This document shows positions 28,323-41,715 of a stretch of DNA of 64,000 nucleotides, piece after piece; the first letter of the stretch is position 1; every line of letters begins with the position of its first letter. The position numbers and the translations under genes were made by a program. Source of the stretch: Rhizobacter sp. AJA081-3 (GTDB taxonomy: Bacteria > Pseudomonadota > Gammaproteobacteria > Burkholderiales > Burkholderiaceae_C); contig NZ_CP059067.1 of the NCBI RefSeq assembly GCF_017795745.1, forward strand, positions 1,612,001 through 1,676,000. Reading direction: 5' to 3'. The notes below the pieces were generated by a model, which was not told where the DNA came from, made no database searches, and worked only from the letters and a program-made list of their open reading frames with translations.

Positions 28323-29333
28323 CTACTGCTGGAACAGGCGGCGCTGCTCGGCGTCCCGGAGCTTCACGCAGACCGGATCCGCAGCCAGTTCGCCGCGCCG
28401 GCATTCGCGTTGCTCGCAGAAGCCGCGCATCAACAGGTTCGCAGCGGCACACAGTTCGGTCACGGTCTTCGCCCGCTCCGGTGGCGGCGCCGGTGGCGCG
28501 GCGACGACCGGTGCCGGGGCGGAGGGTGCGGGTGCCGGTGCCGGTTCGCTTCGCGCGGCAGGGGCTTCCAGCGCCCGCTTGCGTGCCACGGGCTCAGGCA
28601 CCTGCTTGCGTGCCGGTGCCGAAGCAGCCGGTGCGGAGGCAGGCGCAGGGGCGGCCGCCGGCAAGGCGGCCGAAGCCGGTGCCGGCGCGGACATCACCGG
28701 CGCGGGCGACGAGGCCGGCAACGGGGCGGCTGCCGGTGCTGCGGCGGAAGCCTGCGCAGCCGCCGGTGCAGGCGCGGCATCCATTGCGGCCGGCGGCACG
28801 CTCGGCCCCGCCAGCCAGGCGAGCAGAGCGAACACCGCCAGCAGGCCCAGGCCCGCGGCCACCCATCGCAGCGGGCGCGGCCCGCGCCGCACGGACATGG
28901 AAGGTTCGAGCGGCGGCAGCGGCGAGGGCGCCGTGTGCGACATCACCAGCGTCGGCGCCGACAGCGGATCGAAGGTGTCCTCGTCGGGCGCCGCGGCGCT
29001 TCGCCATGCAGCCGGCAGCGGCGGAGCCAGGGTCGGCGCGCCCTCGCTCGGCGGAGCCTGTGTCTCGGGGGCTGGTGCCATTGCGGGCGCGGCTGTGGAA
29101 GCGGTCGCAGGGGGCGCGCCGAGTGACATCAGCGCAACCAGCCCGTAGCCGCAACGCTCGCAATAGGTCGAGCCGGGCGGATTGCGGTGCCCGCAGTCTT
29201 CGCAGTGCAGGGCCTGCAGCGAATCGCTCTCGGGCAGATCCGCGGAAAGCGCCGCCATGGGAACGCCGCAAGCGCGGCAGAACGTCGCGCCGTCGGCGTT
29301 TTCGGTACGGCACTCGAAGCAGGCGTGGGCCAT
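28323..29333 (-). CDS. Double zinc-ribbon membrane protein with Ala/Pro-rich linker
   Basis: A 336-aa protein without an assigned function. The N-terminus has two zinc ribbons: C5/C8/C19/C22 (CFECRTE, FCRACG) and a second set in CEDCGHRNPPGSTYCERCG. A linker leads to one membrane helix near residues 158-180 (WVAAGLGLLAVFALLAWLAG). A long Ala/Pro/Ser stretch follows (about 180-285), then a small C-terminal domain with four cysteines (ELCAAAN, RGFCEQREC, DPVCVKL), probably periplasmic and disulphide-bonded. The ATG at 29333 is chosen because it begins just before the first ribbon. Such proteins recur in Burkholderiales, and their partner is unknown. Confidence 0.8.
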   Translation of the reverse strand: MAHACFECRTENADGATFCRACGVPMAALSADLPESDSLQALHCEDCGHRNPPGSTYCERCGYGLVALMSLGAPPATASTAAPAMAPAPETQAPPSEGAPTLAPPLPAAWRSAAAPDEDTFDPLSAPTLVMSHTAPSPLPPLEPSMSVRRGPRPLRWVAAGLGLLAVFALLAWLAGPSVPPAAMDAAPAPAAAQASAAAPAAAPLPASSPAPVMSAPAPASAALPAAAPAPASAPAASAPARKQVPEPVARKRALEAPAARSEPAPAPAPSAPAPVVAAPPAPPPERAKTVTELCAAANLLMRGFCEQRECRRGELAADPVCVKLRDAEQRRLFQQ

Positions 29334-29364
29334 CGGGTCGGGGTCTCGGGGACGCGGAACGATA

Positions 29365-29991
29365 TCAGAGCGATGCGAGCCAGTGGCGCTCGCATCCCGC
29401 GTCGCCGCAGCGATCGCACACCCACTGCCAGCGTTTCGTGCCGTCGTCCTGCGGGGGATGCAGCGCGCGCTGCACCGCGGCCAGTGCGTTGGCCAGGCGC
29501 TGCGGACCTTGGCCGAACACCACCGCGCAGTCGATCGCCGCGCGCAAAAGGGCCGCGCGCACGAGTGCATCGACGGGCTCGCGCACATGCGGCCCGTCGC
29601 GCTGCAGCCCGTCGGCCTGCCAAGGCAGGTCGAGCGCGGTCAGCAGCGTGAGGCTGCTGCGCGCGTGGTCGGCCAGCGCGCTGTCGTACAGGCCGGTGTC
29701 GCCGAACACCTGCTCGCTGTACACGGCGATCATCAGCGCGGTGGTGTCGGCCACCACGATGTCGTGCGACTCGGCTGCCTCGGCGATGCGCAGGCTCTGC
29801 TGCGCGGCGATGCCGGCCTGCTCATCCTGGCGCGGTGTGCGGCCGACGCGATGGCAGAACTCGCGAAGATATTCCGGCACCACGGCCACCCGGCGCCCGG
29901 GTGCCGCCAGCGCCGCGCCGAGTTCGGCGGCCAGCGTGGTCTTGCCGGTGCTCTCGGCACCGAGCAGGCCGATCACGAAGGCCCGGCTCAT
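29365..29991 (-). CDS. NadR-like P-loop ATPase (predicted nicotinamide riboside kinase)
   Basis: A 208-aa protein with a Walker A motif at the N-terminus (GLLGAESTGKTTLA) and the NadR kinase-type segment VVPEYLREFCHRVGRTPRQDE, then DIVVADTTALMIAVYSEQVFGD. It corresponds to the C-terminal kinase part of NadR, without the N-terminal repressor and adenylyltransferase domains. Family knowledge suggests phosphorylation of nicotinamide riboside to NMN. The gene starts inside the stop of pnuC (ATGA overlap), which supports a role in the same uptake route. The C-terminus has cysteines (CDRCGDAGCERHW) that may bind zinc. Confidence 0.85.
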   Translation of the reverse strand: MSRAFVIGLLGAESTGKTTLAAELGAALAAPGRRVAVVPEYLREFCHRVGRTPRQDEQAGIAAQQSLRIAEAAESHDIVVADTTALMIAVYSEQVFGDTGLYDSALADHARSSLTLLTALDLPWQADGLQRDGPHVREPVDALVRAALLRAAIDCAVVFGQGPQRLANALAAVQRALHPPQDDGTKRWQWVCDRCGDAGCERHWLASL

Positions 29992-30623
29992 CGCGCCTCG
30001 GCGCGGGCCATTGCCGACCAGGCCCGCCAGCCGGCCACCGACAGCAGCACGAACACCGCGTAGAGCACGACGGTGAGCCACAGGCCCTTGTAGGCGAACA
30101 GGGCGACGCTGACGACGTTGACGATCAGCCAGACCGGCCAGTTTTCCACGTACTTGCGGCCGAGCAGCCATTGGCCGACCAGGCTGCCGGCGGTCGGAAA
30201 GGCATCCCACCAGGGCACATCGGAATCGGTCGCGCGGGCCAGGAAGGCGCCGAGCAGCGGCCAGGCCACGGCCATGGCCACCGTGCAGCCGATCAGCTCA
30301 CGCCGGCCCAGACTGCGCACGCGCAGCGCCGTGCCGTCGTCCTGCGTGCCGCGCAGCCATTGCCACCAGCCCCACAGCGCCACCACGACGAAGAAGATCT
30401 GCAGGTTCGCTTCGCCATAGAGACGGCTGTCCCAGAAGAGCGCGAAGTACAGCAGCGAGCTGGCGATGGCCAGCGGCCAGCCCAGCGGATTGACGCGGAT
30501 GTTGAAGCCGACCATGGCCAGCGCGAGCACGAACGCGATCAGCTCGAGCCAGCTGGCCGGCGCACCCCACAGCGAGAAGGCAGGCGCAAACAGCGGCCGC
30601 AGCGCCTGCAGCAGCGTCTCCAT
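29988..30623 (-). CDS. pnuC: Nicotinamide riboside transporter PnuC
   Basis: A 211-aa inner-membrane protein with about seven hydrophobic helices. Conserved features include IRVNPLGWPLAIASSLLYF, the WGWWQWLRG motif around the substrate site and NWPVWLIVNVVSVALF. PnuC moves nicotinamide riboside by facilitated diffusion, with trapping by phosphorylation in the cytoplasm. The next gene, a NadR-like kinase, overlaps by four bases and is the expected trapping enzyme. The pair lies between ftsB and the zinc-ribbon gene. No NAD-responsive regulator or riboswitch was seen upstream; the gap to ftsB is about 20 bases. Confidence 0.93.
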   Translation of the reverse strand: METLLQALRPLFAPAFSLWGAPASWLELIAFVLALAMVGFNIRVNPLGWPLAIASSLLYFALFWDSRLYGEANLQIFFVVVALWGWWQWLRGTQDDGTALRVRSLGRRELIGCTVAMAVAWPLLGAFLARATDSDVPWWDAFPTAGSLVGQWLLGRKYVENWPVWLIVNVVSVALFAYKGLWLTVVLYAVFVLLSVAGWRAWSAMARAEAR

Positions 30624-30642
30624 CAGCGCTGGCGACGCGGGC

Positions 30643-30921
30643 TCAGCGCTGCGGCGCCGAGAGCTGCACGAAGATCTCGTCGGGCTTGACCATGCCGAGG
30701 TCGAAGCGGGCCTTCTCCTCGACCATCTCCAGGCCTTCCTTCAGGTCGCTGACCTCGGCGAGCAATTGCGCGTTGCGCTGCTTCGCCGCGGCGTTGACCT
30801 CTTTCTGGTCGCGCAGCTTGCCCGACAGCTCCATCACGCGCGGCACGCCGCCCTTGCCGAACCAGAGCTCGGCATGCACCAGCGCGAGCAGCGCCAGCAG
30901 GGCGAGGGTGACCAGGCGCAT
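30643..30921 (-). CDS. ftsB: Cell division protein FtsB
   Basis: A 92-aa bitopic divisome protein with an N-terminal membrane helix (VTLALLALLALVHAELWFG) followed by a coiled coil (about 30-75, LRDQKEVNAAAKQRNAQLLAEVSDL) and the typical end ARFDLGMVKPDEIFVQL. FtsB binds FtsL and FtsQ and helps to activate FtsWI at the septum. It follows eno by about 10 bases on the same strand, as is usual in Proteobacteria, so it is part of the pyrG-kdsA-eno-ftsB transcription unit. Confidence 0.93.
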   Translation of the reverse strand: MRLVTLALLALLALVHAELWFGKGGVPRVMELSGKLRDQKEVNAAAKQRNAQLLAEVSDLKEGLEMVEEKARFDLGMVKPDEIFVQLSAPQR

Positions 30922-30931
30922 CGCCGCAGCC

Positions 30932-34791
<3,860 letters not shown>

Positions 34792-34853
34792 CTACTCACG
34801 AATGCCGTGGTGGTAAAGCGCGATTATAGGCGTGCCCACCACCCCGGCCGCGC

Positions 34854-35660
34854 TCAGGCGCCGGCGGCGATCGCCTTCAGCACCAGCTCGGCCGTCTGCT
34901 TCGGGTGCTGCATCGGGTACAGGTGCGTGCCCTCGATCCAGAAGAGGCGCTCGCCCACCAGTGCACGCGTCGCGGCCACGCCGCCCTGGCGCATCTCGGC
35001 CGACTGCGTGCCGGCGACGAAGCTCACCGGGCAGGCCGGCGGATGGCGCTTGAGCAGCGTGCCCAGGTGGTGCGGCAGCGTGTTGTAGATCCGCGTTTCG
35101 ATGTCGCGGCGAAAGGCCAGCACGATCTTGCCGTCCTGCGCCTCGAAGCCCGTCTGCACGTAGTCCTCGAGCACGCGCGGGTCCCAGCGCGCGAACACCG
35201 CCTTGGCGGCGAAATGCGCGCGCACGGCGTCGCGCGACGGCCATTCGTGCCGCCGCGTCTGCGACACGCGTCCGGGCGACACACGCTTGACCAGCCCGGT
35301 GGCCTTGGCCACCTGCAGGCTGTGCGCGCGCCAGCCGGTGATGATCGGTGAGTCGAGCAGGATCAGCGCGCTGGCCAGGTCGGGCCGGCGGCAGGCGGCC
35401 AGCAGGCTCAACAGGCCGCCCAGGGAGTGCCCGACCAGGATCGCCGGCCCGCCCACCTCACGCTCGATGAAGTGGATCAGCTGGTCGCGCAGCTTGGGCC
35501 AGTTGCCCGTCACCGGATAGGCCGGGTCATGGCCGAACCGCTCGACGGCGTGCACCTCGTGCCCCGCCTTTCGCCATTGATCGAACAGCACCCTGTAGGT
35601 GCCGGCCGGGAAGCCGTTCGCGTGGCTGAAGACGATCGGGGCCTTCTTCTGCTTCTTCAA
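34854..35660 (-). CDS. Alpha/beta hydrolase (TTG start)
   Basis: A 268-aa hydrolase with the alpha/beta fold. The oxyanion region is VFSHANGFPAGTYR, the nucleophile serine lies in ILVGHSLGGLLSLL, and the acid and histidine are likely in FVAGTQ and WIEGTHLYPM. No ATG precedes the conserved N-terminus; a TTG at 35660 preceded by GGAGAG is the best start and overlaps the stop of the Anbu gene (TTGA). This makes it the third coupled gene after mutS and Anbu. The substrate is unknown. Confidence 0.85.
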   Translation of the reverse strand: MKKQKKAPIVFSHANGFPAGTYRVLFDQWRKAGHEVHAVERFGHDPAYPVTGNWPKLRDQLIHFIEREVGGPAILVGHSLGGLLSLLAACRRPDLASALILLDSPIITGWRAHSLQVAKATGLVKRVSPGRVSQTRRHEWPSRDAVRAHFAAKAVFARWDPRVLEDYVQTGFEAQDGKIVLAFRRDIETRIYNTLPHHLGTLLKRHPPACPVSFVAGTQSAEMRQGGVAATRALVGERLFWIEGTHLYPMQHPKQTAELVLKAIAAGA

Positions 35661-36481
35661 ACGATCTTCTCTCCGGCGTGGGTGATCTTGCGCATCGGTT
35701 CGAAGCGCCCCGAGCTCACGCACAGCGGATGCGCCGTGGTGCCACCGTCCCAGTGCGGGTCGTCGATCGACTCGAACACCTGGCGCAGCTTCTGGCCCCA
35801 GGTGCTGCGGATCATGTGGAAGTACGGGTTGTGCTCGTCGATGCACACGAGCTGGTCGCTGGCGAAGCGACCGCGCTCGTAGACGAGCAGGTCCAGCGGC
35901 AGGCCCACCGACAGGTTGGACTTGAGCGTCGAATCCATCGACACCAGCGCGCACTTGGCGGCTTCGTCCAGCGGCGTGGCGGGCGTGATCATTCGGTCGA
36001 GCACCGGCTTGCCGTACTTCGATTCGCCGATCTGGAAGTAGCAGGTCTCGCGCGTGGCCTCGATGAAGTTGCCCGCCGAATAGACGAGGAACAGGCGCAT
36101 CGCCTCGCCCTTGATCTGGCCACCGAAGATCATCGAGGCGTTGAAGTCGATGCCCGCCTGCTTGAGCGACGGGCCGTCCTGGTCGTAGACGCGGCGCACC
36201 GCGCTGCCGAGCACGCGCACGGCGTCGAACATGCTGGTGGCGTTCCAGATGGTGATCGGTTCGCCGCCCGGGTTGTCGATCTTCTCGACCTGCAGGATCT
36301 CGCGCACCGACTGGCTGATCGACAGGTTGCCCGCCGACAGCATCACCATGAAGCGTTCGTCGGTCTTCTCGTAGACCATCATCTTGCGGTAGGTGCTGAT
36401 CTGGTCCAGGCCCGCGTTGGTGCGCGAGTCGGACAGGAACACGAGGCCGGCATCGAGCTTGATACCCACGCAATACGTCAT
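35657..36481 (-). CDS. Anbu-type bacterial proteasome homologue
   Basis: A 274-aa Ntn-hydrolase fold protein. After removal of Met, Thr1 would be the N-terminal nucleophile ([20 protein letters not shown]), with Asp17 and Lys32 in the positions expected for a proteasome beta-type active site. The length and the N-terminus match Anbu (ancestral beta subunit) rather than HslV (about 175 aa). Anbu assembles into an open helical ring in studied bacteria; its substrate is unknown. The usual Anbu partners (ATP-grasp, alpha-E and transglutaminase-like proteins) are absent here. Its ATG overlaps the stop of mutS by four bases. Confidence 0.88.
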   Translation of the reverse strand: MTYCVGIKLDAGLVFLSDSRTNAGLDQISTYRKMMVYEKTDERFMVMLSAGNLSISQSVREILQVEKIDNPGGEPITIWNATSMFDAVRVLGSAVRRVYDQDGPSLKQAGIDFNASMIFGGQIKGEAMRLFLVYSAGNFIEATRETCYFQIGESKYGKPVLDRMITPATPLDEAAKCALVSMDSTLKSNLSVGLPLDLLVYERGRFASDQLVCIDEHNPYFHMIRSTWGQKLRQVFESIDDPHWDGGTTAHPLCVSSGRFEPMRKITHAGEKIV

Positions 36482-39066
36482 GGCAAATCCTTCTGGATGG
36501 CTTTCAGGCGGTACAGCGCGTCCAGCGCTTCCTTCGGCGACAGGCTGTCCGGGTCGAGCTCGGCCAGCGTCTCCTCGACCTCGCTGCGAACCTGGATCGG
36601 CGGCGGCGGCGGCGCCTCGAAGAGGTCGAACTGCGAATCGTGCGAGCGCTGCTGCGTCTCCAGCGCCTCCAGCGTGGCGCGCGCCTGGCGAATCAGCCCG
36701 GCCGGCATGCCGGCCAGCCGCGCCACCTGCACGCCGTAGCTGCGGCTGGCCGGGCCGACCTGGATGTCGTGCAGGAAGACGATGTCGTCGCCGCTCTCCA
36801 CCGCCGAGACGTGCACGTTGAGCGCGCGCTCGTGCTTGATCGGGAACTCGGTCAGCTCGAAGTAGTGCGTGGCGAACAGCGTGAACGAGCGGTTGCGGTC
36901 GTGCAGCTGCGTAGCGATGGCGCCGGCCAGCGCCAGGCCGTCGAAGGTGGAGGTGCCGCGGCCGATCTCGTCCATCAGCACCAGCGACTGTTCGGTGGCG
37001 CCGTGCACGATGGCCGCGGCCTCGGTCATCTCGAGCATGAAGGTCGACTGCGCGTTGGCCAGGTCGTCGGCGGCGCCGATGCGCGTGTGGATCGCGTCGA
37101 TCGGCCCGAGACGGCAGGCCTTGGCCGGCACGAAGGAGCCCATCGCGGCGAGCAGCGTGATCAGCGCCACCTGGCGCATGAAGGTGCTCTTGCCGCCCAT
37201 GTTCGGGCCGGTGATGACGAGCATGCGCCGGTTCGCGTCGAGCCGGCAGTCGTTGGACATGAAGGCGCCGGCGCCGGTCTCGGCCAGCCGCGCTTCCACG
37301 ACCGGATGGCGGCCCGCCTCGATGTCGATGCAGGGCTCGCGCACGAACGACGGGCGGCACCAGCCCAGCGTGCGCGCCCGCTCGGCCAGCGCGGCCAGCG
37401 CGTCCAGCCCGGCCAGGCCACGGGCCAGCGAGGTCAGCGGGTCGAGGTGCGTCTGCAGCTGGTCGAGCACCTGGTCGTAGAGCAGCTTTTCGCGCGCCAA
37501 GGCACGGTCTTGCGCCGACAAGGCCTTGTCCTCGAACGTCTTGAGCTCCGGCGTGATGAAGCGCTCGGCGTTCTTCAGCGTCTGGCGGCGCAGGTAGTCG
37601 CCCGGCACCTTGTCGAGCTGGCCCTGCGTGACCTCGATGTAGAAGCCATGCACCTTGTTGAACTGCACGCGCAGGTTGGCGATGCCGGTGCGCGCGCGCT
37701 CGCGCGACTCCAGGTCGAGCAGGAAGGCGTCGCAGTTCGCGCCGATGCCGCGCAGCTCGTCGAGCGTGGCGTCGAAGCCCGGCGCGATCACGCCGCCGTC
37801 GCGCAGCAGCACCGCCGGCTCGTCGGCGATCGCCATCACGAGCAGGTCGGCGATCTCCTGCGGCGGGTGCATCGCCTCCCACAGCATGTCCAGTAGCGCG
37901 CTGGCGCCGTGCGGCACACGCGCCAGCAGCGTCGGCAGGCCGTGCAGCGTGGCGCGCAGGCCGGCCAGCTCGCGCGGGCGCACCTGGCGCAGCGCGATGC
38001 GCGCGGTGGTGCGCTCGACGTCGCTGACGCCGCGCAGCGCTTCGCGCAGCGCATCGAGCTCGGTGTGCAGCAGCGCCTCGATGGCGTCGTGCCGCTGGCC
38101 GGCGACGCGGCGCTCGCGCAGCGGCTGCGTCAGCCACTGGCGCAGCGCGCGGCTGCCCATGCCGGTGCGGCAGGTGTCCAGCAGCGAGAGCAGGGTGGGG
38201 GCGTCCTCGCCGCGCAGCGTCTGCGTGAGCTCGAGGTTGCGGTGCGTGGTGGGCGGCAGCTCCAGCAACTCGCTGGCGCGGCGCACGGTCAGCGTGCGCA
38301 CGTGGGCGAGCGACTGGCCCTGCGTGTGCTCGGCAAACGCCAGCAGCGCGGCGGCCGCGGCCTGCGCGGCGACGAGATCCTGCGCGTTGAAGCCAGCCAG
38401 GTTGGCCACGCGCAACTGCTCGCACAGCTTGCGCGTGCCCAGTGCTGCATCGAACTGCCAGGCCGGCCGCGCCGTCAGCGGCACGCGCGACTGCGCCAGC
38501 GTGGCGCTGCTGTGGTCGCGGTCGACCAGCACTTCGCTGGCCGAAAGCCGCGCCAGCCAGGTGCCGAGCTCGCGCTCGCTGCACTCGGTCAGGCCCAGCT
38601 CGCCCTGCGTCAGCGACAGCCAGGCGAGGCCGAAGGTCGTGCCCTGGCGCGCCACCGCGAGCAGCACCGAGTCGGCCTTGTCGGCGAGCAGTTCGGTGTC
38701 GGTCACCGTGCCCGGCGTGACCACGCGCACCACTTTACGCTCGACCGGGCCCTTGGCCGTGGCGACGTCGCCCACCTGCTCGCAGATGGCCACCGCCTCG
38801 CCCATGCGAATCAGCTTGGCGAGGTAGGTCTCCACCGAGTGCACCGGCACGCCGGCCATCACCACCGGCTCGCCGGCGCTCTGGCCGCGGCTGGTCAGCG
38901 TGATGTCGAGCAGGCGGTTCGCCTTGCGCGCGTCGTCGAAGAACAACTCGTAGAAGTCGCCCATCCGGTAGAAGACGAGCGTGTCCGGGAATTCGGCCTT
39001 GATGCGCAGGTACTGCTGCATCATCGGCGTGTGGCCGTCGAAGGCGGCCGTCACGGGCTGGTCCAT
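36478..39066 (-). CDS. mutS: DNA mismatch repair protein MutS
   Basis: An 862-aa protein that finds mismatches and starts repair with MutL. The mismatch-reading Phe-X-Glu is present in [12 protein letters not shown]. The ATPase has Walker [14 protein letters not shown] (from about G620), [16 protein letters not shown] as Walker B and a [12 protein letters not shown] motif. The C-terminal dimerisation/helical region ends in [17 protein letters not shown]. Length matches E. coli MutS (853). The ATG at 39066 gives the N-terminal [20 protein letters not shown]. It heads a tightly overlapped three-gene unit. SuhB is encoded 18 bases upstream on the same strand. Confidence 0.97.
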   Translation of the reverse strand: MDQPVTAAFDGHTPMMQQYLRIKAEFPDTLVFYRMGDFYELFFDDARKANRLLDITLTSRGQSAGEPVVMAGVPVHSVETYLAKLIRMGEAVAICEQVGDVATAKGPVERKVVRVVTPGTVTDTELLADKADSVLLAVARQGTTFGLAWLSLTQGELGLTECSERELGTWLARLSASEVLVDRDHSSATLAQSRVPLTARPAWQFDAALGTRKLCEQLRVANLAGFNAQDLVAAQAAAAALLAFAEHTQGQSLAHVRTLTVRRASELLELPPTTHRNLELTQTLRGEDAPTLLSLLDTCRTGMGSRALRQWLTQPLRERRVAGQRHDAIEALLHTELDALREALRGVSDVERTTARIALRQVRPRELAGLRATLHGLPTLLARVPHGASALLDMLWEAMHPPQEIADLLVMAIADEPAVLLRDGGVIAPGFDATLDELRGIGANCDAFLLDLESRERARTGIANLRVQFNKVHGFYIEVTQGQLDKVPGDYLRRQTLKNAERFITPELKTFEDKALSAQDRALAREKLLYDQVLDQLQTHLDPLTSLARGLAGLDALAALAERARTLGWCRPSFVREPCIDIEAGRHPVVEARLAETGAGAFMSNDCRLDANRRMLVITGPNMGGKSTFMRQVALITLLAAMGSFVPAKACRLGPIDAIHTRIGAADDLANAQSTFMLEMTEAAAIVHGATEQSLVLMDEIGRGTSTFDGLALAGAIATQLHDRNRSFTLFATHYFELTEFPIKHERALNVHVSAVESGDDIVFLHDIQVGPASRSYGVQVARLAGMPAGLIRQARATLEALETQQRSHDSQFDLFEAPPPPPIQVRSEVEETLAELDPDSLSPKEALDALYRLKAIQKDLP

Positions 39067-39083
39067 GCGCGGAGCCCCGTGGC

Positions 39084-40055
39084 TCAGAGCGGTGCGTCGT
39101 CGTCGCGGGCCGCGTCGGCCTTGCGGATGCGCACGGCGCCCCGCTTCTTCGGCGGCTCGGCCTGCGTGGCGGCCAGCGCTGCCTCCGGCGTGAGCCCGGC
39201 GTGCGCCTCGGCGGCCGCGGTCGCCGATGCTCCCGGCTCGTCGGCCTTGATCGCGCGGGTATAGGGCGCCAGGATCTGCACCAGCTGGCCGTAGACCTTC
39301 GGGTTGCCCGCCACCACCTCGCGCTGGTACAGGTAGTCGGCCTCGCCGGTGAAGTTGCCGATCAGGCCGCCGGCCTCGGTGATGATCAGCGAGCCCGCGG
39401 CGATGTCCCAGGGGTTCAGCCCGGTCTCGAAGAAGCCGTCGTAGTAGCCGGCGGCCACGTAGCACAGGTCGAGCGCGGCGGCGCCGGGGCGGCGCAGGCC
39501 GGCGCAGCTCTGCATCACCTCTTCGAACATCTGCACGTAGCGCTTGAAGTTGTCACCCTTGCGGAAGGGGAAGCCGGTGCCGATGAGCGCGTCAGACAGG
39601 CGCGTGCGCTTGGAGGCGCGCAGCCGCTTGTCGTTGAGGAAGGAACCGCGCCCCTTGGAGGCGTAGAACATGTCGTTGCGCGTCGGGTCGTAGACCACCG
39701 CCTGCTGCACCTGGCCGCGGAAGGCCAGCGCGATCGACACCGCGTAGACCGGGAATCCGTGCAGGAAGTTGGTGGTGCCGTCCAGCGGATCGATGATCCA
39801 GACGTAGTCGCTGTCCTTCGCGCCGTGGGTGCGGCCCGATTCCTCCGCCAGGATGCCGTGGCCCGGGTAGGCGGTCAGCAGCGTCTCGATGATGATCTGC
39901 TCGGCGGCCTGGTCGACTTCGCTGACGAAGTCGTTCGGTCCCTTCGAGCTGATGCGCAGCAGGTCCAGGTCGAGCGAGGCGCGGTTGATGATGGCCCCGG
40001 CGCTGCGAGCCGCCTTGACGGCGATGTTGAGCATCGGGTGGAGCGCTTGCGACAT
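39084..40055 (-). CDS. suhB: Inositol monophosphatase family protein SuhB
   Basis: A 323-aa phosphatase of the IMPase family. Metal-binding motifs are seen: the glutamate in [24 protein letters not shown] and [17 protein letters not shown]. SuhB acts on inositol phosphates and also associates with ribosomal RNA antitermination complexes in E. coli. The last 45 or so residues form an Ala/Lys/Arg-rich tail ([18 protein letters not shown]) absent from the 267-aa E. coli enzyme. The ATG at 40055 gives [20 protein letters not shown]. It diverges from trmJ and precedes mutS. Confidence 0.94.
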   Translation of the reverse strand: MSQALHPMLNIAVKAARSAGAIINRASLDLDLLRISSKGPNDFVSEVDQAAEQIIIETLLTAYPGHGILAEESGRTHGAKDSDYVWIIDPLDGTTNFLHGFPVYAVSIALAFRGQVQQAVVYDPTRNDMFYASKGRGSFLNDKRLRASKRTRLSDALIGTGFPFRKGDNFKRYVQMFEEVMQSCAGLRRPGAAALDLCYVAAGYYDGFFETGLNPWDIAAGSLIITEAGGLIGNFTGEADYLYQREVVAGNPKVYGQLVQILAPYTRAIKADEPGASATAAAEAHAGLTPEAALAATQAEPPKKRGAVRIRKADAARDDDAPL

Positions 40056-40148
40056 GGTGCGACCTGGGCAGGGGAGAAGGGACCGGCGGGGAGGAAAGAG
40101 CGTGGCGGTGCAGGGCACTGCCGATAATGGCCATTTTACCCGGCCCCC

Positions 40149-40874
40149 ATGCCAACCCCGGACCCGACCCGCTTCGTCCTCATCGGCACCAGCCACCCCG
40201 GCAACGTGGGCGCGGCGGCGCGGGCGATGAAGGTGATGGGTTTTTCCGATCTCGTGCTGGTGGCGCCGCGCGATCCGCAGGTGCTGCAGCGCGACGAGGC
40301 GGTGGCCATGGCCAGCGGCGCCACCGACGTGCTGGCTGGCGCACGGGTGGTGGCCACGGTGCCCGAGGCGCTGGAGGGCGTGACCTACCTGTGTGCCACG
40401 GCGATGACGCCGCGCGACTTCGGCCCGCCCACCCACGCGCCGCGCGAGCTGTTCGCCACCCTGGCGCCCTCGCAGGAGCGCGTGGCCTTCCTGTTCGGCT
40501 CGGAGCGCTTCGGCATGGCCAACGAGGATGTCTACCGCTGCCATGCCTGCCTGAGCATCCCCACGCGGGCCGACTACGGCTCTCTCAACCTGTCGCAGGC
40601 CGTGCAACTGATCGCCTACGACTGGCGCGAGGCGCTGGGCGGCTTCGATGTCGAGCCACGCACCACCGATCCGACGCTGGCCGATGCCGCCTCGGTGCAG
40701 GGGCTGCTGGCGCACTGGCAGCAGACCATGGTGGAGATCGGCTTCCTCGATCCGGCGGCGCCGAAGAAGCTGCTGCCGCGCCTGAACCAGCTGCTCAACC
40801 GCGCCCGGCTCAGCCGCGAGGAGGTCGACATCCTGCGCGGCCTGGCGCGCTTCGTCGGCAAGCCGCGTGGCTGA
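40149..40874 (+). CDS. trmJ: tRNA (cytidine/uridine-32-2'-O)-methyltransferase TrmJ
   Basis: A 241-aa SPOUT methyltransferase that modifies position 32 of tRNAs using SAM. Motif 1 is [24 protein letters not shown]; the knotted SAM site contains [21 protein letters not shown] and [18 protein letters not shown]. The C-terminal helical region ends [18 protein letters not shown]. It is divergent from suhB, with a GATAAT-like -10 about 30 bases upstream. CysE is encoded 58 bases downstream, and in many Proteobacteria cysE follows trmJ. Confidence 0.93.
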   Translation: MPTPDPTRFVLIGTSHPGNVGAAARAMKVMGFSDLVLVAPRDPQVLQRDEAVAMASGATDVLAGARVVATVPEALEGVTYLCATAMTPRDFGPPTHAPRELFATLAPSQERVAFLFGSERFGMANEDVYRCHACLSIPTRADYGSLNLSQAVQLIAYDWREALGGFDVEPRTTDPTLADAASVQGLLAHWQQTMVEIGFLDPAAPKKLLPRLNQLLNRARLSREEVDILRGLARFVGKPRG

Positions 40875-40932
40875 CGCCAGCAGGCTTGCGGCGCCGCAGA
40901 TACACTGGCCCCTCACCCCTCGAGAGACGACC

Positions 40933-41712
40933 ATGTTCCAGCGCCTGCGCGAAGACATCGCCTGCATCCTCGAGCGCGACCCCGCGGCGCGCTCGCGCTG
41001 GGAGGTGCTGACCTGTTACCCGGGCCTGCACGCGCTGGTGTTGCACCGCTGGGCACACGCCTGCTGGAAGCGCGGCTTCCACTGGCTCGGCCGCTTCATC
41101 TCGCACGTGGCGCGCTTCCTCACCGGCATTGAGATCCACCCGGGCGCCACCATCGGCCACCGCGTCTTCATCGACCACGGCATGGGCGTGGTGGTGGGCG
41201 AGACGGCCGAGATCGGCGACGAGTGCACCATCTACCAGGGCGTGACGCTGGGCGGCACCTCGTTGAGCAAGGGTGCCAAGCGGCACCCGACGCTCGGGCG
41301 CGGCGTGATCGTCGGCGCCAATTCGCAGGTGCTGGGCGGCTTCACCGTCGGCGACGGCGCGCGCATCGGTTCGGGCGCGGTCGTCGTCAAGCCGGTGCCG
41401 CCAGGCGCCACGGCGGTCGGCAACCCGGCGCGCGTGATCAATGCCGAGACCGACGCGGTGCGCGAGGCGGCGGCGGCCAAGATGGGCTTCTCGGCCTACG
41501 GCGTGACGCAGGGCGACGACCCGGTGGCGCAGGCCATGAAGGGCCTGATCGACAACGCCTCGGGCCACGAGCACCAGATCGCGCTGCTCTGGCAGGCCAT
41601 CGAGAAGCTGTCGCAGCGCTCGCGCGAGTTGCCGGGTGCCGACTGCGTGCCCGACGATGCGCACACCACCGAGCAGTTCGACGCCGAGCGCCTGAACCGG
41701 CTGGTCAAGTAG
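40933..41712 (+). CDS. cysE: Serine O-acetyltransferase
   Basis: A 259-aa enzyme transferring acetyl from acetyl-CoA to serine, the first step of cysteine synthesis. An N-terminal helical domain (about 1-65) precedes a left-handed beta-helix of hexapeptides: [32 protein letters not shown] with the active-site histidines, [21 protein letters not shown] and [20 protein letters not shown]. The long C-terminal tail (about 60 residues) goes beyond the E. coli end. The ATG at 40933 is preferred over 40867. It is followed after four bases by the convergent LysM-FecR gene. Confidence 0.95.
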   Translation: MFQRLREDIACILERDPAARSRWEVLTCYPGLHALVLHRWAHACWKRGFHWLGRFISHVARFLTGIEIHPGATIGHRVFIDHGMGVVVGETAEIGDECTIYQGVTLGGTSLSKGAKRHPTLGRGVIVGANSQVLGGFTVGDGARIGSGAVVVKPVPPGATAVGNPARVINAETDAVREAAAAKMGFSAYGVTQGDDPVAQAMKGLIDNASGHEHQIALLWQAIEKLSQRSRELPGADCVPDDAHTTEQFDAERLNRLVK

Positions 41713-41715
41713 CTG

